Positions 9,001 to 15,168 of a DNA stretch of 64,000 nt are shown here, in pieces. Numbering within the stretch: position 1 is the stretch's first letter; each line of letters begins with the position of its first letter. The notes under the pieces were generated by a model. It was not told the DNA's origin and made no database searches. It saw nothing but the letters and a program-made list of their open reading frames with translations. Source of the stretch: Sediminicoccus sp. KRV36 (GTDB taxonomy: Bacteria; Pseudomonadota; Alphaproteobacteria; Acetobacterales; Acetobacteraceae); the NCBI RefSeq assembly GCF_023243115.1, contig NZ_CP085081.1, positions 124,001 through 188,000 of the forward strand, read 5' to 3'. The position numbers and the translations under genes were made by a program.

Positions 9001-11493
9001 CGCATTGCCGGCGGCGTCGCCACCATTCGCGCCGATCAGAAGATCATCGAGGCCATCTCCGTTAATATCACCCGCCGCGGCGACGGACCCGCCAGAATAG
9101 TCGTTTACATCCACGCCATAGATGACGAAACCGCCAGTGCCCGCGGCCACCTGCGTCAGGTCAATGCTGGCGCCGAATCCGCCAGCCTTGCCGAATACGA
9201 CATAGCTTTCGCCGGCAAGAGATTTGGCATTGCCTGCGGCATCACCTCCATGCGCTCCAATCAGCAGATCATCGAACCCGTCGCCGTTGATATCACCAGC
9301 CGAAGCCACCGAGATGCCGGAGAGGTCACCCGCTTCCGCACCATAGATGACGAAGCCGCCGATGCCGGCAGCAACCTGCGTTAGATCGATCGATGGGATG
9401 CTCAAGGAGACCGTCAGCGACAATGTCGTGGCGACCAGCAGCTGGGCCTGGCCGTTGTTGTATGCGGTAAAGCCGCCACTGGTAGCCCCGCGTGCCCAGC
9501 CGGTATCGGCCACCAGCACGCTGTCGCCGGCGTTGCCCAGCACGCGCAGTGTGTTGCTGCTGTCGGACAGGTTCAGCAGCTCCAGCGCCGTGAGGATCAG
9601 TTGGTTGTTGCCACTGCCGGTCAAGTCGATCTGCTCGATACCGGTCAGGCGGTTGTTGGCCACCCCCCTCAGGTCGAGCGTGAGGCCCGCGGCGTCCAGC
9701 GCCAGCGTGTCGGTGCCGCCCCCGCCGTTGACTTCGAGGAAGCTGGCCGTGCCGACCCGCAGCACGTCATTGCCCGAGCCGCCCCGCAGCACGTCGAAGC
9801 CACCATTTCCGATCAGCGTGTCGTCGCCCTGCCCGCCGATGATGATGTCGGGTAGGCCTGTGCCGGTGAGGGTCTCGCTGGCGCCGGTGCCGGCCTGGGT
9901 GACGGTTTGGGTGAAGTCGCGACCGAACAGAACGTAGCTCTCGCCTGCATCGGTTTTGGCATTGCCCGCAGCGTCGCCCGCAAGCGCGCTGATCAGCAGG
10001 TCATCAAAGCCGTCGCCATCGATGTCGCCCGCCGAGGCAACCGAGTAGCCGGAGACATCGCCCGCATCCGCGCCATAGATGACGAAGCCGCCAGTACCAG
10101 CGGCCACCAGCGTCAGGTCTATGCCGGCGCCAAAGCCACCTGCCTTGCCGAACACCACGTAGCTTTCACCCGCGTCGGTCTTCGCATTGCCGGAAGCATC
10201 GCCGCCGACAGCACCTATGATCAGATCGTCGAAGCCGTCGCCATTTATGTCGCCAGCCGAGGCCACCGAACGGCCGAACTGATCATTCGCTCCCACGCCG
10301 TAGATGACGAAGCCGCCGGTGCCTGCCGCCACCTGCGTCAGGTCGATGGCCGCGCCAAAGCCACCGGCCTTGCCAAATACAACATAGCTATCGCCCGTGG
10401 CGTCCTGGGCATTCCCCGCGGCATCCCCACCGAATGCGCCGATCAACAGGTCCGTGAAGCCGTCACCATCGATGTCACCCGCCGAGGCCACTGAAATCCC
10501 GGAGGCGTCACCGGCATCCGCGCCGTAGATGACGAAGCCGCCGGTACCGGCGGCCACCTGAGTGAGGTCGATGCTGGCACCGAAGCTCCCGGCCTTGCCG
10601 AACACAACATAGCTCTCGCCCGCATCGGGCCTGGCGTTGCCGGCTGCATCGCCGAGATAGGCGCCAATCAGAAGATCATCGAAGCCGTCGCCATTGATAT
10701 CGCCCGCCGAGGCCACTGAGATGCCGGATTGGTCGCCTGCATCCACGCCGTAGAGGGCAAAGCCGCCGATGCCTGCGGCCACTTGGGTCAAATCTATGCT
10801 GGCGCCGAAGCCACTCGCCCTACCGAACACGACATAACTGTCGCCAGCACTGGACTTGGCGTTGCCGGCGGCATCCCCTCCAGGCGCCCCGATGATGATA
10901 TCATCGAAGCCGTCTCCGTTGATGTCGCCCGCCGAGGCCAGGCGATGACCAGAAAAGTCGTATGCATCCGCGCCATGGATGACAAAGCCGCCGGTGCCGG
11001 CAGCCACCTGCGCCAGATCGATACTGACCCCAAAGGCGCCAGGCTTCCCGAACACGACATAGCTCTCGCCGGCGCCTGCTTTCGCATTTCCGAACGCATC
11101 GCCACCGCTCGCCCCGATGAGAAGATCATCGAAGCCGTCGCCATTGATATCGCCCGCGGAGGCAACCCAGCGTCCGGACTGGTCAAAAGCATCCACGCCA
11201 TAGAGGACGAAGCCGCCGGTCCCGGCGGCTATTTGCGTCAGGTCGATAGCAGCCGGAAAACCGCTTGCCTTGCCGAACACGACATAGCTATCACCCGCGC
11301 TGGTCTTTCCATTGCCGGCGGCATCGCCGCCATGCGAGCCGATAATCAGGTCATCAAAGCCGTCACCGTTGATGTCACCCGCCAGGGCCACTGAACTGCC
11401 CAAATCACCCGCATCCGCCCCATAGATGACAAATCCAGCCGTGCCAGCTGCGATTTGCGATAAGTCGATGGGTGCGAAGCTTGAATTCGGCAT
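1..11493 (-). CDS. Giant RTX protein with 28 FG-GAP repeats and cadherin-like repeats (3' end outside window)
   Basis: The minus-strand frame from ATG 11493 stays open to base 1, giving at least 3831 residues. An in-frame TGA lies upstream and no better start codon follows it. N-terminus: seven repeats of about 76 residues with the core DINGDGFDDLLIG (calcium-binding FG-GAP/integrin-alpha type), residues about 1-518. An RTX/leucine-patterned linker follows (about 518-698), containing GNGGFDVLRGGSGNDVL. This propeller-plus-linker unit occurs four times, to about residue 2771. Then come GGxGxD nonapeptides (2771-2888), eight 102-residue cadherin-like domains (2888-3703) and more RTX repeats to the edge. 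There is no Sec signal peptide, as expected for type I secretion with a C-terminal signal, which would lie outside the window. Likely an extracellular adhesin or surface-layer protein; that role is inferred from domains only. Confidence 0.93.
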   Translation of the reverse strand, partial: MPNSSFAPIDLSQIAAGTAGFVIYGADAGDLGSSVALAGDINGDGFDDLIIGSHGGDAAGNGKTSAGDSYVVFGKASGFPAAIDLTQIAAGTGGFVLYGVDAFDQSGRWVASAGDINGDGFDDLLIGASGGDAFGNAKAGAGESYVVFGKPGAFGVSIDLAQVAAGTGGFVIHGADAYDFSGHRLASAGDINGDGFDDIIIGAPGGDAAGNAKSSAGDSYVVFGRASGFGASIDLTQVAAGIGGFALYGVDAGDQSGISVASAGDINGDGFDDLLIGAYLGDAAGNARPDAGESYVVFGKAGSFGASIDLTQVAAGTGGFVIYGADAGDASGISVASAGDIDGDGFTDLLIGAFGGDAAGNAQDATGDSYVVFGKAGGFGAAIDLTQVAAGTGGFVIYGVGANDQFGRSVASAGDINGDGFDDLIIGAVGGDASGNAKTDAGESYVVFGKAGGFGAGIDLTLVAAGTGGFVIYGADAGDVSGYSVASAGDIDGDGFDDLLISALAGDAAGNAKTDAGESYVLFGRDFTQTVTQAGTGASETLTGTGLPDIIIGGQGDDTLIGNGGFDVLRGGSGNDVLRVGTASFLEVNGGGGTDTLALDAAGLTLDLRGVANNRLTGIEQIDLTGSGNNQLILTALELLNLSDSSNTLRVLGNAGDSVLVADTGWARGATSGGFTAYNNGQAQLLVATTLSLTVSLSIPSIDLTQVAAGIGGFVIYGAEAGDLSGISVASAGDINGDGFDDLLIGAHGGDAAGNAKSLAGESYVVFGKAGGFGASIDLTQVAAGTGGFVIYGVDVNDYSGGSVAAAGDINGDGLDDLLIGANGGDAAGNAKSRAGDSYLVFGRTGGFGSSIDLTQVAAGTGGFVIYGADANDLAGYSVASAGDINGDGFDDVIIGAPRADAAGNAKTDAGESYVVFGTASGFGASIDLNQVAAGTGGFVIYGTDANDRSGRSVASAGDINGDGFDDLLIGAPSGDAAGNVKSYAGESYVVFGKAAAFGASIDLTQVAAGTGGFVIYGADANDYSGRSVAAAGDINGDGFDDLVIGARYGDAEGNAKVNSGDSYVVFGKASSFGASIDLNGVAAGTGGFVIYGVDALDYSGRSVASAGDINGDGFDDLLIGAFGGDAAGNFKSSSGDTYVVFGKAAGFGRSIDLTQVAAGTGGFVIYGVDANDQSGISVAAAGDINGDGFDDLLIGARYGDAAGNARGDAGDSYVLFGRDFTQRGTSIGKTVTGFAVADILIGGQGDDTLIGNGGFDVLRGGAGNDVLRVSAANFLEVNGGGGVDTLTLDAAGLVFDLRAVANNRLTGIEQIDLTGSGDNQLILTALELLNLSDSSNTLRVLGNAGDGVLLADGGWVQGGTSGGFTSYGNAQAQLLVGAALAVTLTPTPRLIHPAVDLAQVAAGTGGFVIYGVDVGDRSGFSVASAGDINGDGFDDLLIGARYGDAVGNSKTDAGDTYLVFGKAGGFGAAIDLTQVAAGTGGFVIYGVDAGDQSGISVALAGDINGDGFDDMLVGAIFGDGAGNAQSAAGDSYVVFGKAGGFGASIDLTQVAAGTGGFVIYGADAGDYSGFRVASAGDINGDGFDELLIGAYRGDAAGNAKSGAGDSYVVFGKAGGFGATIDLAQVAAGVGGFAIYGADEDDQSGRWLASAGDINGDGFDDLLIGARLGDAAGNAKPNAGDSYVIFGKAGGFGTSIDLAQVAAGAGGFVIYGADPGDQSGFSLDSAGDVNGDGFDDLLIGVRSGDAAGNAKSYAGESYVVFGKAGGFSASIDLAQVAAGTGGFVIYGADGYDQSGRSVASAGDINGDGFDDLLIGARYGDAAGNAKTDAGDSYVVFGKTGGFGAAIDLTQVVAGTGGFVIHGVDANDQSGISVAAAGDINGDGFDDLLIGAYNGDAASNAKGNAGDSYVLFGRDFTQTVTQAGTSASETLTGSALADIIIGGQGDDTLIGNGGFDVLRGGAGNDVLRINTASFLEANGGGGIDTLALDAAGLTLDLRAVANNRLTGIEQIDLTGSGNNQLILTALELLNLSDSSNTLRVLGNSGDSVLLADIGWTRGATGGGFTAYTQGQAQLFVGTSLTLSLANPAVDLTQVAAGIGGFVIYGVDAGDTSGISVASAGDINGDGFDDLLIGAQGGDGAGNARLNAGDSYVIFGKAAVFGASVDLTQVAAGTGGFFVYGSEAGDRSGYSVSSAGDVNGDGFDDLLIGANRGDAAGNTKTDAGESYVVFGKAGSFAASIDLTQVAAGTGGFVIYGVDGGDQSGISVSSAGDINGDGFDDLLIGAYRGDAANNLKNSAGESYVVFGKPDGFGASIDLVQVAAGTGGFAIYGADENDESGLTVASAGDVNGDGFDDLFIAADRGDAAGNIKSYAGDSYVVLGKAGGFGASVDLRQLEAGTGGFVLYGADAVDRSARSIASAGDINGDGFGDLLIGAFVADAAGNSKADAGESYVVFGKAGGFGASVDLTQVAAGSGGFVIYGSDAGDFSGFSVASAGDINGDGFDDLLIGAPYGAAAGNAKSKAGESYVVFGKPGDFGASVDLTQVGAGIGGFVIYGVDANDQSGRSVSPAGDVNGDGFDDLIIGAFLSDAAGNAKADAGDSYVLFGRDFTQTVTQAGTSASETLTGTGLPDIIIGGQGDDILIGNGGFDVLRGGSGNDVLRVGTASFLEVNGGGGTDTLALDAAGLTLDLRGVANNRLTGIEQIDLTGIGDNQLILTALELLNLSDSSNTLRVLGNAGDSVLLTDTGWSLGTTGGGFRTYTNGQAQLLISTPVTSLFTMGQALSGGDGNDGIDGGSGDDTLSGGAGDDTLSGGGGNDTLFGGAGNDSISGGDGTDTAFFDRAAANYTITYDSGTSLFTVVGDGTDLVARDVETLNFAGTAINTASLINTVPSVTSGGTANFAENAIGTAYQATGSDPDAGTTLSWALGGVDAALFNISSTTGAVTFKAAPNFEAPTDAGANNVYDITVAASDGTLSSAARAVAITVTNVNEVPSVTSAGTANFAENASGVVYQATGSDPDASTTLSWVLGGVDAALFNLNGATGEVTFKAAPNFEAPADAGANNVYDITVAASDGTLSSAARAVAITVTNVNEVPSVTSAGTANFAENASGVVYQATGSDPDASTTLSWVLGGVDAALFNLNGATGEVTFKAAPNFEAPADAGANNVYDITVAASDGTLSSAARAVAITVTNVNEVPSVTSAGTANFAENASGVVYQATGSDPDASTTLSWVLGGVDAALFNLNGATGEVTFKAAPNFEAPADAGANNVYDITVAASDGTLSSAARAVAITVTNVNEVPSVTSAGTANFAENASGVVYQATGSDPDASTTLSWVLGGVDAALFNLNGATGEVTFKAAPNFEAPADAGANNVYDVTVAASDGTLSSAARAVAITVTNVNEVPSVTSAGTANFAENASGVVYQATGSDPDASTTLSWVLGGVDAALFNLNGATGEVTFKAAPNFEAPADAGANNVYDITVAASDGTLSSAARAVAITVTNVNEVPSVTSAGTANFAENASGVVYQATGSDPDASTTLSWVLGGVDAALFNLNGATGEVTFKAAPNFEAPADAGANNVYDVTVAASDGTLSSAARAVAITVTNVNEVPSVTSAGTANFAENGTGVAYQATGSDPDAGTTLSWALGGVDAALFNISSTTGAVTFKAAPNFEAPTDAGANNVYDITVTASDGTLSSAARAVAITVSRGVNLTGTDGADNLVGTTANETLSGLGGNDTLYGLAGNDLLSGGEGDDILNGGSGADTLNGGNGFDYVTYENAASGLAAFLTTPASNTGEANGDTYISIEGMVGTSFADTLIADEGANILIGLGGSDVLFGA
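384..2832 (-). repeat. Eight tandem 306-bp cadherin-like (CHDL) repeats
   Basis: Exact 306-bp period; each unit encodes about 102 residues beginning near VPSVTSAGTANFAEN and ending near AAVAITVTNVNE-type sequence. The six inner units (about 690-2526) are almost base-for-base identical. The visible difference is one GAC/GAT position on the plus strand, giving Val or Ile in YD(V/I)TVAASDG. The first and last units are more like each other than like the inner six. The pattern suggests recent expansion of the inner unit by unequal recombination. Confidence 0.9.
3180..11493 (-). repeat. Four tandem super-repeats of about 2.1 kb: 7 FG-GAP blades plus RTX linker each
   Basis: FG-GAP cores fall at intervals of about 225 bp in four groups: near 11350-9990, 9260-7915, 7185-5835 and 5105-3760. 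Each group has exactly seven cores. Each is followed on the coding strand by an approximately 540-bp linker (near 9940-9400, 7860-7310, 5770-5225 and 3710-3180). The linker encodes RTX turns, a stretch with TLDLRGVANNRLTGIEQIDL, and a GGFTAYNNGQAQLL motif that leads into the next group. Seven repeats is the number that closes an integrin-type propeller, so each group probably folds as one propeller. Confidence 0.88.
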
Positions 11494-11596
11494 CGAAACA
11501 GCATGACGGTAACGGTCAAAATGCTCAACGCTAATTGATCCTCATCCACGGAAACTGCAGCATCGACCTGCGGTTCAAATTCTGGCCGGCCGCCCC

Positions 11597-11633
11597 GCTT
11601 TACATTATATGTATATAAAGGTTATTCCATAGT
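11597..11633. promoter_or_regulatory. Divergent AT-rich promoter region between giant RTX gene and TIGR03032 gene
   Basis: The 140-bp divergent spacer has an AT-rich core in otherwise GC-rich DNA. On the minus strand TATAAT is present (complement of 11604-11609), about 110 bases before the giant gene. On the plus strand TATAAA occurs at 11614-11619, close to ATG 11634. No good -35 boxes were found at standard spacing, so only the -10-like elements are supported. Confidence 0.35.
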
Positions 11634-12716
11634 ATGATCGAACCAAGAGTACCTGCGCAAGTCCGGCTTGCAGACGAACCGAGCTCCAAAGTGGAGATTC
11701 ACACCTCCCGCCAGCTCGCTCCCTTCCTCGCCGAGCACGGCGCCAGTCTCGCCATCACCACCTACCAGGCTGGCAAGCTCTTTCTCATCGGCACCAAGCC
11801 CGACCTCTCTCTCAGTGTCTTCGAGCGGACGCTGGAACGCTGCATGGGCCTCGTTGCCTCGCCCAACAGCCTGCACATCTCGACCCTGTTCCAGATCTGG
11901 CGCTTCCAACGCATCGTCGGGGACGCCGCAGGGCACCCTTATGAGGGATATGATGCGGTCTATGCGCCGCGCCTCTCCTGGGTCACCGGCGATCTTGATG
12001 CGCATGACATGGCGCTGCTGCCAGATGGCCGGCCGGTCTTTGCCAATACCCTGTTCTCTTGCCTGGCGACCGTCTCCGACCAGCACAATTTCACCCCCCT
12101 CTGGCGGCCGCCCTTCATCAGCAGGCTCGCCGCCGAGGATCGCTGCCACATGAATGGCCTGGCCATGCAGGACGGCGCGCCGAAATACGTCACCCTGGTA
12201 GGGCAAAGCGACGTGGCCGATGGCTGGCGGGAGCATCGGCGCGACGGCGGTTGCGTGATCGACGTGGCCAGTGGCGAGGTGGTCGTGAGTGGCCTTTCCA
12301 TGCCCCATTCGCCCCGAGTGCATCGCAGCCAACTCTATGTGCTGAACGCCGGCACCGGTGAGCTGGGTAGGGTGGACGTAACCCGCGGACGCTTCGAACC
12401 CATCGCCTTCTGCCCGGGCTTCCTGCGCGGACTGACTTTTCTGGGAGATTGCGCGGTGGTCGGCACCTCGATGCCGCGGGACAACCGCACCTTCACCGGC
12501 CTCGCGCTGGATAGCGAGCTGGCGCGCCGCAACGCCGAGCCGCGCTGCGCCATCCTGTTCATCGATCTGCGCACGGGCGACACGGTGCACTGGTTACGTT
12601 TCGAGGGCATGGTGCAGGAGCTATACGACGTAGCGGTACTGGAAGGCGTGCGCCGCCCGGCAGCCCTCGGGTTCAAGAGCAGCGAAATCCGCCGGATGAT
12701 CAGCCTGCCGGAATGA
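11634..12716 (+). CDS. TIGR03032 family protein
   Basis: 360 residues. Family recognised from the N-terminal pattern (SRQLAPFLAEHGASLAITTY, then QAGKLFLIG), the central LSWVTGDLDAHDMALL stretch and the later DNRTFTGLALDSEL. Members are cytosolic-looking, probably propeller-like, of unknown biochemical function, and in my recollection often lie beside giant RTX/VCBS-type surface proteins, as here. The ATG at 11634 follows an AAGG at moderate distance. The gene is divergent from the giant RTX gene and its last 17 bases overlap the end of the convergent glycosyltransferase gene. A role in maturation or modification of the neighbouring giant protein is only inferred from context. Confidence 0.8.
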   Translation: MIEPRVPAQVRLADEPSSKVEIHTSRQLAPFLAEHGASLAITTYQAGKLFLIGTKPDLSLSVFERTLERCMGLVASPNSLHISTLFQIWRFQRIVGDAAGHPYEGYDAVYAPRLSWVTGDLDAHDMALLPDGRPVFANTLFSCLATVSDQHNFTPLWRPPFISRLAAEDRCHMNGLAMQDGAPKYVTLVGQSDVADGWREHRRDGGCVIDVASGEVVVSGLSMPHSPRVHRSQLYVLNAGTGELGRVDVTRGRFEPIAFCPGFLRGLTFLGDCAVVGTSMPRDNRTFTGLALDSELARRNAEPRCAILFIDLRTGDTVHWLRFEGMVQELYDVAVLEGVRRPAALGFKSSEIRRMISLPE

Positions 12717-13848
12717 TTGTCTCCAGCAGCGCCCCGACCTGTGCCCAGGCGCCAAGCCAGTCGCCCGGCCGCGGTTGCCGCGCCAGGCGCAGCGACGGGT
12801 ACCAGGGCGTCCGCTCCCCGCTGAGGCCCCAACGCCAGTCCGGCACCCAGGGCAGCAGCACCACAGCAGGGCGGCCCAGGGCGCCGGCCAAATGCGCCAT
12901 GGCCGTATCCACTGTCACCAGCGCGTCGAGCGCGGTGAGCATGGCCGCAGCCTCGGCAAAATCCATGACGTCCGGCCCCCAATCCATCGCCAGAAAGCTC
13001 TCCGGGGGTACGGCCCGCAGCGGGGGCCGCTGCAACCCGGTGAGCAGCGTGCCCGGCAGAACGAGGCGCTGCAGCAAGTGGAGGGGAAGGGAGCGCCGCG
13101 CGTCCTGCGGATGGCTCGCGCGCCCCTCCCAGCACAACCCAACCGTCCGTTGAGCGGCGGGGCGTCTCCGGCGCCAGGTCGCGGTTCGCTCGGAGTCCGC
13201 GGTCAGCCAGGGCTCGCCCCGAGGCGCCGCCTCAGCCACACGCAGCAGGAGAGGCAAGCTGCCGACATGCGCGACATGCGAAAAGCCATCGAGCGAAAGA
13301 CGGCCGGTCACGATGTCCACGCCCAAGCTGTTTGCCCAGGGTTGCAGTAAACTTCCAAGCGCATCGGGCACGCCCAGGACAATGGGAGCGCCACTGCACC
13401 GCAATGCCGCTGGAAGGAAGCGTAGAAACTGCAGGCAATCACCAAAGCCCTGCTCCCCCAGTAGAAGCAGCCTACCGCGCGAAATCGGGGAACCGTCCCA
13501 ACGCGGCAGCGCAGGCTGGACAGGCACGAGCCCTGGGACCTTCAGCCGGGCTTCCCAACCGAGCCAGCCCGCACCATCCCCCTGCAACAGGCGAAGCAGG
13601 GCCGTGTGATAGTCCGTCAGCGCGGGAGTAGCAGGGCGGGCCTGGAGAAAAGCGACCTCCGCTTCGGCAAAACAGCGCTGGTCATGCAAGGCAAGTGCCA
13701 GCCCATGTAGAGCCCCGGCGTCACCTGCATGTTGACGCAGTATTTCCCTGAACGCGCGCTCCGCCTGCAATGGGTCCCCCTCACGCAATGCAAGCTCGGC
13801 ACGGGAGTGCAGCTCAGTGGCTTTGGGTGGATAAGTCGGGTCAATCAT
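12700..13848 (-). CDS. TPR-domain protein with glycosyltransferase family 9-like domain
   Basis: 382 residues from ATG 13848, chosen over a GTG at 13863 because GAGGGG sits 7 bases upstream. Residues about 5-95 form TPR-like helices (AELALREGDPLQAERAFREI). The rest resembles bacterial TPR-glycosyltransferase proteins related to ADP-heptose transferases: GEQGFGDCLQFLRFLP near the N-side, VGLCWEGRASHPQDARRSLP in the middle, and DTAMAHLAGALGRPAVVLLP near the end. Probably cytosolic and transfers a sugar to a protein or polysaccharide acceptor; donor and acceptor are unknown. Its position two genes from a giant secreted protein makes that protein a possible acceptor, which is inference. Confidence 0.75.
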   Translation of the reverse strand: MIDPTYPPKATELHSRAELALREGDPLQAERAFREILRQHAGDAGALHGLALALHDQRCFAEAEVAFLQARPATPALTDYHTALLRLLQGDGAGWLGWEARLKVPGLVPVQPALPRWDGSPISRGRLLLLGEQGFGDCLQFLRFLPAALRCSGAPIVLGVPDALGSLLQPWANSLGVDIVTGRLSLDGFSHVAHVGSLPLLLRVAEAAPRGEPWLTADSERTATWRRRRPAAQRTVGLCWEGRASHPQDARRSLPLHLLQRLVLPGTLLTGLQRPPLRAVPPESFLAMDWGPDVMDFAEAAAMLTALDALVTVDTAMAHLAGALGRPAVVLLPWVPDWRWGLSGERTPWYPSLRLARQPRPGDWLGAWAQVGALLETIIPAG

Positions 13849-14369
13849 ACGCAAGCCCCTCACATTGCCCTCAGACCCGTACCAAAGTATTTGTTCTAAA
13901 AGTACGGAGTTAAGGCAAGTGGGGTTCGAACCAGGCCAAGTGTCGACCGTGCTGAAACCGACCTTCTAAATGGATTTTTGAGTTCCGTACCAAAACGCCC
14001 AAGTCAGGAGGTCCGGAGTGAATTGGCCCCCGGAGAGCGATTTTCGGGCTTCTCCGCGCCGGGCCAGTCAACAGGTATGCTCTAAAAACCCCAGGAAACC
14101 TGCCACTCAGCGCGGCGCCTGGTCAGGCGGAGAGCAGTGTTCGCATGGGAACCGGCGGAGGAGGTGCGACCGGTTACAAGCGGTCTCTAGGCTGGAGCCT
14201 TGGAGAGCGGGGCGTTCAGTCGGCACTTGCGCCGAAGCTGCCGGTCGCGCGAAACCGGGACCGGGATGGGGCTCCAATCCTTCCTTACCCAAATCGGAAA
14301 GATGCGCTAGCCTTATGCCGGCCCACGGGATGCCACGGCCTGCCCGGCACAGACAAAGCGAGCTAACCC
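13849..14369. other. Intergenic region without recognised gene
   Basis: No convincing coding frame; the open frames here have poor codon pattern and no recognisable family. It contains the 10-bp palindrome GGTTCGAACC (13923-13932), two copies of CCGTACCAAA about 107 bases apart, and an inverted CCGTAC/GTACGG pair near 13878-13917. The palindrome was tested as a tRNA T-arm and does not fit. Confidence 0.5.
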
Positions 14370-14885
14370 ATGTTCGACGAATTCGGTTTTCCACGCGACG
14401 CTGACTCGGACTACGCCGCGCCCATTCTTGGTACTTTCGTATACTGCAGCCTTGCCGCCGAAGACGTCGACGACGCCGAGGTCGACCGCATCATCGAGTG
14501 GTCTCAACGCAGCAATGTCGCTCGCGAGATCACCGGGGTGCTGGTTTTCGGCAGCGGCGTCTTCTTCCAATGGATCGAGGGGCCGCCCGCCCAGGTGGAG
14601 AAGCTGGCCGCGAGCCTTCATGGCGATCCGCGCCATCACGACATCGTCACGCTGGACCAAAGTGTGGAGAAGCGGGCGCGTCTGTATCCGAATTGGGAGA
14701 TGGAGCTGGTCGGAGCCGACGACATCCGCGCGGTGCTGCAGGAAGCGCTCGAGAGCGCCGAAGACGAAAACAACATCGCAGCACTGAAGCGTATTCTCGA
14801 ACACCTGGATTCGGGTCCGCTGGATACGCTCCATCATTCTGCCACGAAGCGGAAGGACACCGAAGCATCCAAGCCGGGGGCTTGA
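14370..14885 (+). CDS. BLUF-domain blue-light sensor (short type)
   Basis: 171 residues. The BLUF domain spans about 20-115 and binds FAD in this family, sensing blue light. The flavin-contacting residues are all present: Tyr25 (FVYCS), Asn49 (RSNVAREITG), Gln67 (FFQWIEG), then Trp109 and Met111 (NWEME). Tyr-to-Asn and Asn-to-Gln spacings equal those of AppA; the Trp is one residue further on. The C-terminal tail of about 55 residues is charged and helical with no recognised output domain, so signalling is probably by protein-protein contact. The Shine-Dalgarno sequence is weak. It lies 3 kb from a second, AppA-like BLUF gene and close to an LPOR gene. Confidence 0.88.
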   Translation: MFDEFGFPRDADSDYAAPILGTFVYCSLAAEDVDDAEVDRIIEWSQRSNVAREITGVLVFGSGVFFQWIEGPPAQVEKLAASLHGDPRHHDIVTLDQSVEKRARLYPNWEMELVGADDIRAVLQEALESAEDENNIAALKRILEHLDSGPLDTLHHSATKRKDTEASKPGA

Positions 14886-14944
14886 TAGGGGTCCACAGTA
14901 AGGCGTCGACTACAGGAAATGTTGGGACGGGGCGGTTTGGCCAT

Positions 14945-15136
14945 TCAGGCGGCCGAACGCTCGTTTGCCCAGGTGTTGGACACCCTGAGCCCGTTAAGGT
15001 GCGTCCAGGGAAGCCGCTTCTCTTTCTGCATCCACCCCACAGCGATCCCCGGCGCGACACCGATTTCCTTGGCAAGCGCCATGACTCGCGTTGCCGACAC
15101 AGCACCCTCTTTTGCCAGCGCCTTAGCACGATGCAT
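14945..15136 (-). pseudogene. C-terminal fragment of an ImmA/IrrE-type (HTH/metallopeptidase) protein
   Basis: The minus-strand frame ends at 14945 with about 63 residues including GVAPGIAVGWMQKEKRLPW and THLNGLRV. This matches the conserved C-terminus of ImmA/IrrE-family regulators or antitoxins, whose usual form is LGIAPGIVVGRLQ then PWSHLNGLK. The upstream helix-turn-helix and HExxH metallopeptidase region is absent. The frame upstream becomes low-complexity sequence antisense to the end of the neighbouring hydrolase, so this is a truncated remnant. Evidence is motif recall only. Confidence 0.5.
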
Positions 15137-15168
15137 CCTAGCGACGCGCACGGCGTCGCGCGCTCGCC

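Noticed and set aside
13915..13945. tRNA T-arm-like GGTTCGAACC
   Set aside because: Tested on both strands: no five-pair T stem, acceptor stem or anticodon arm in the right places; it is only a 10-bp palindrome.
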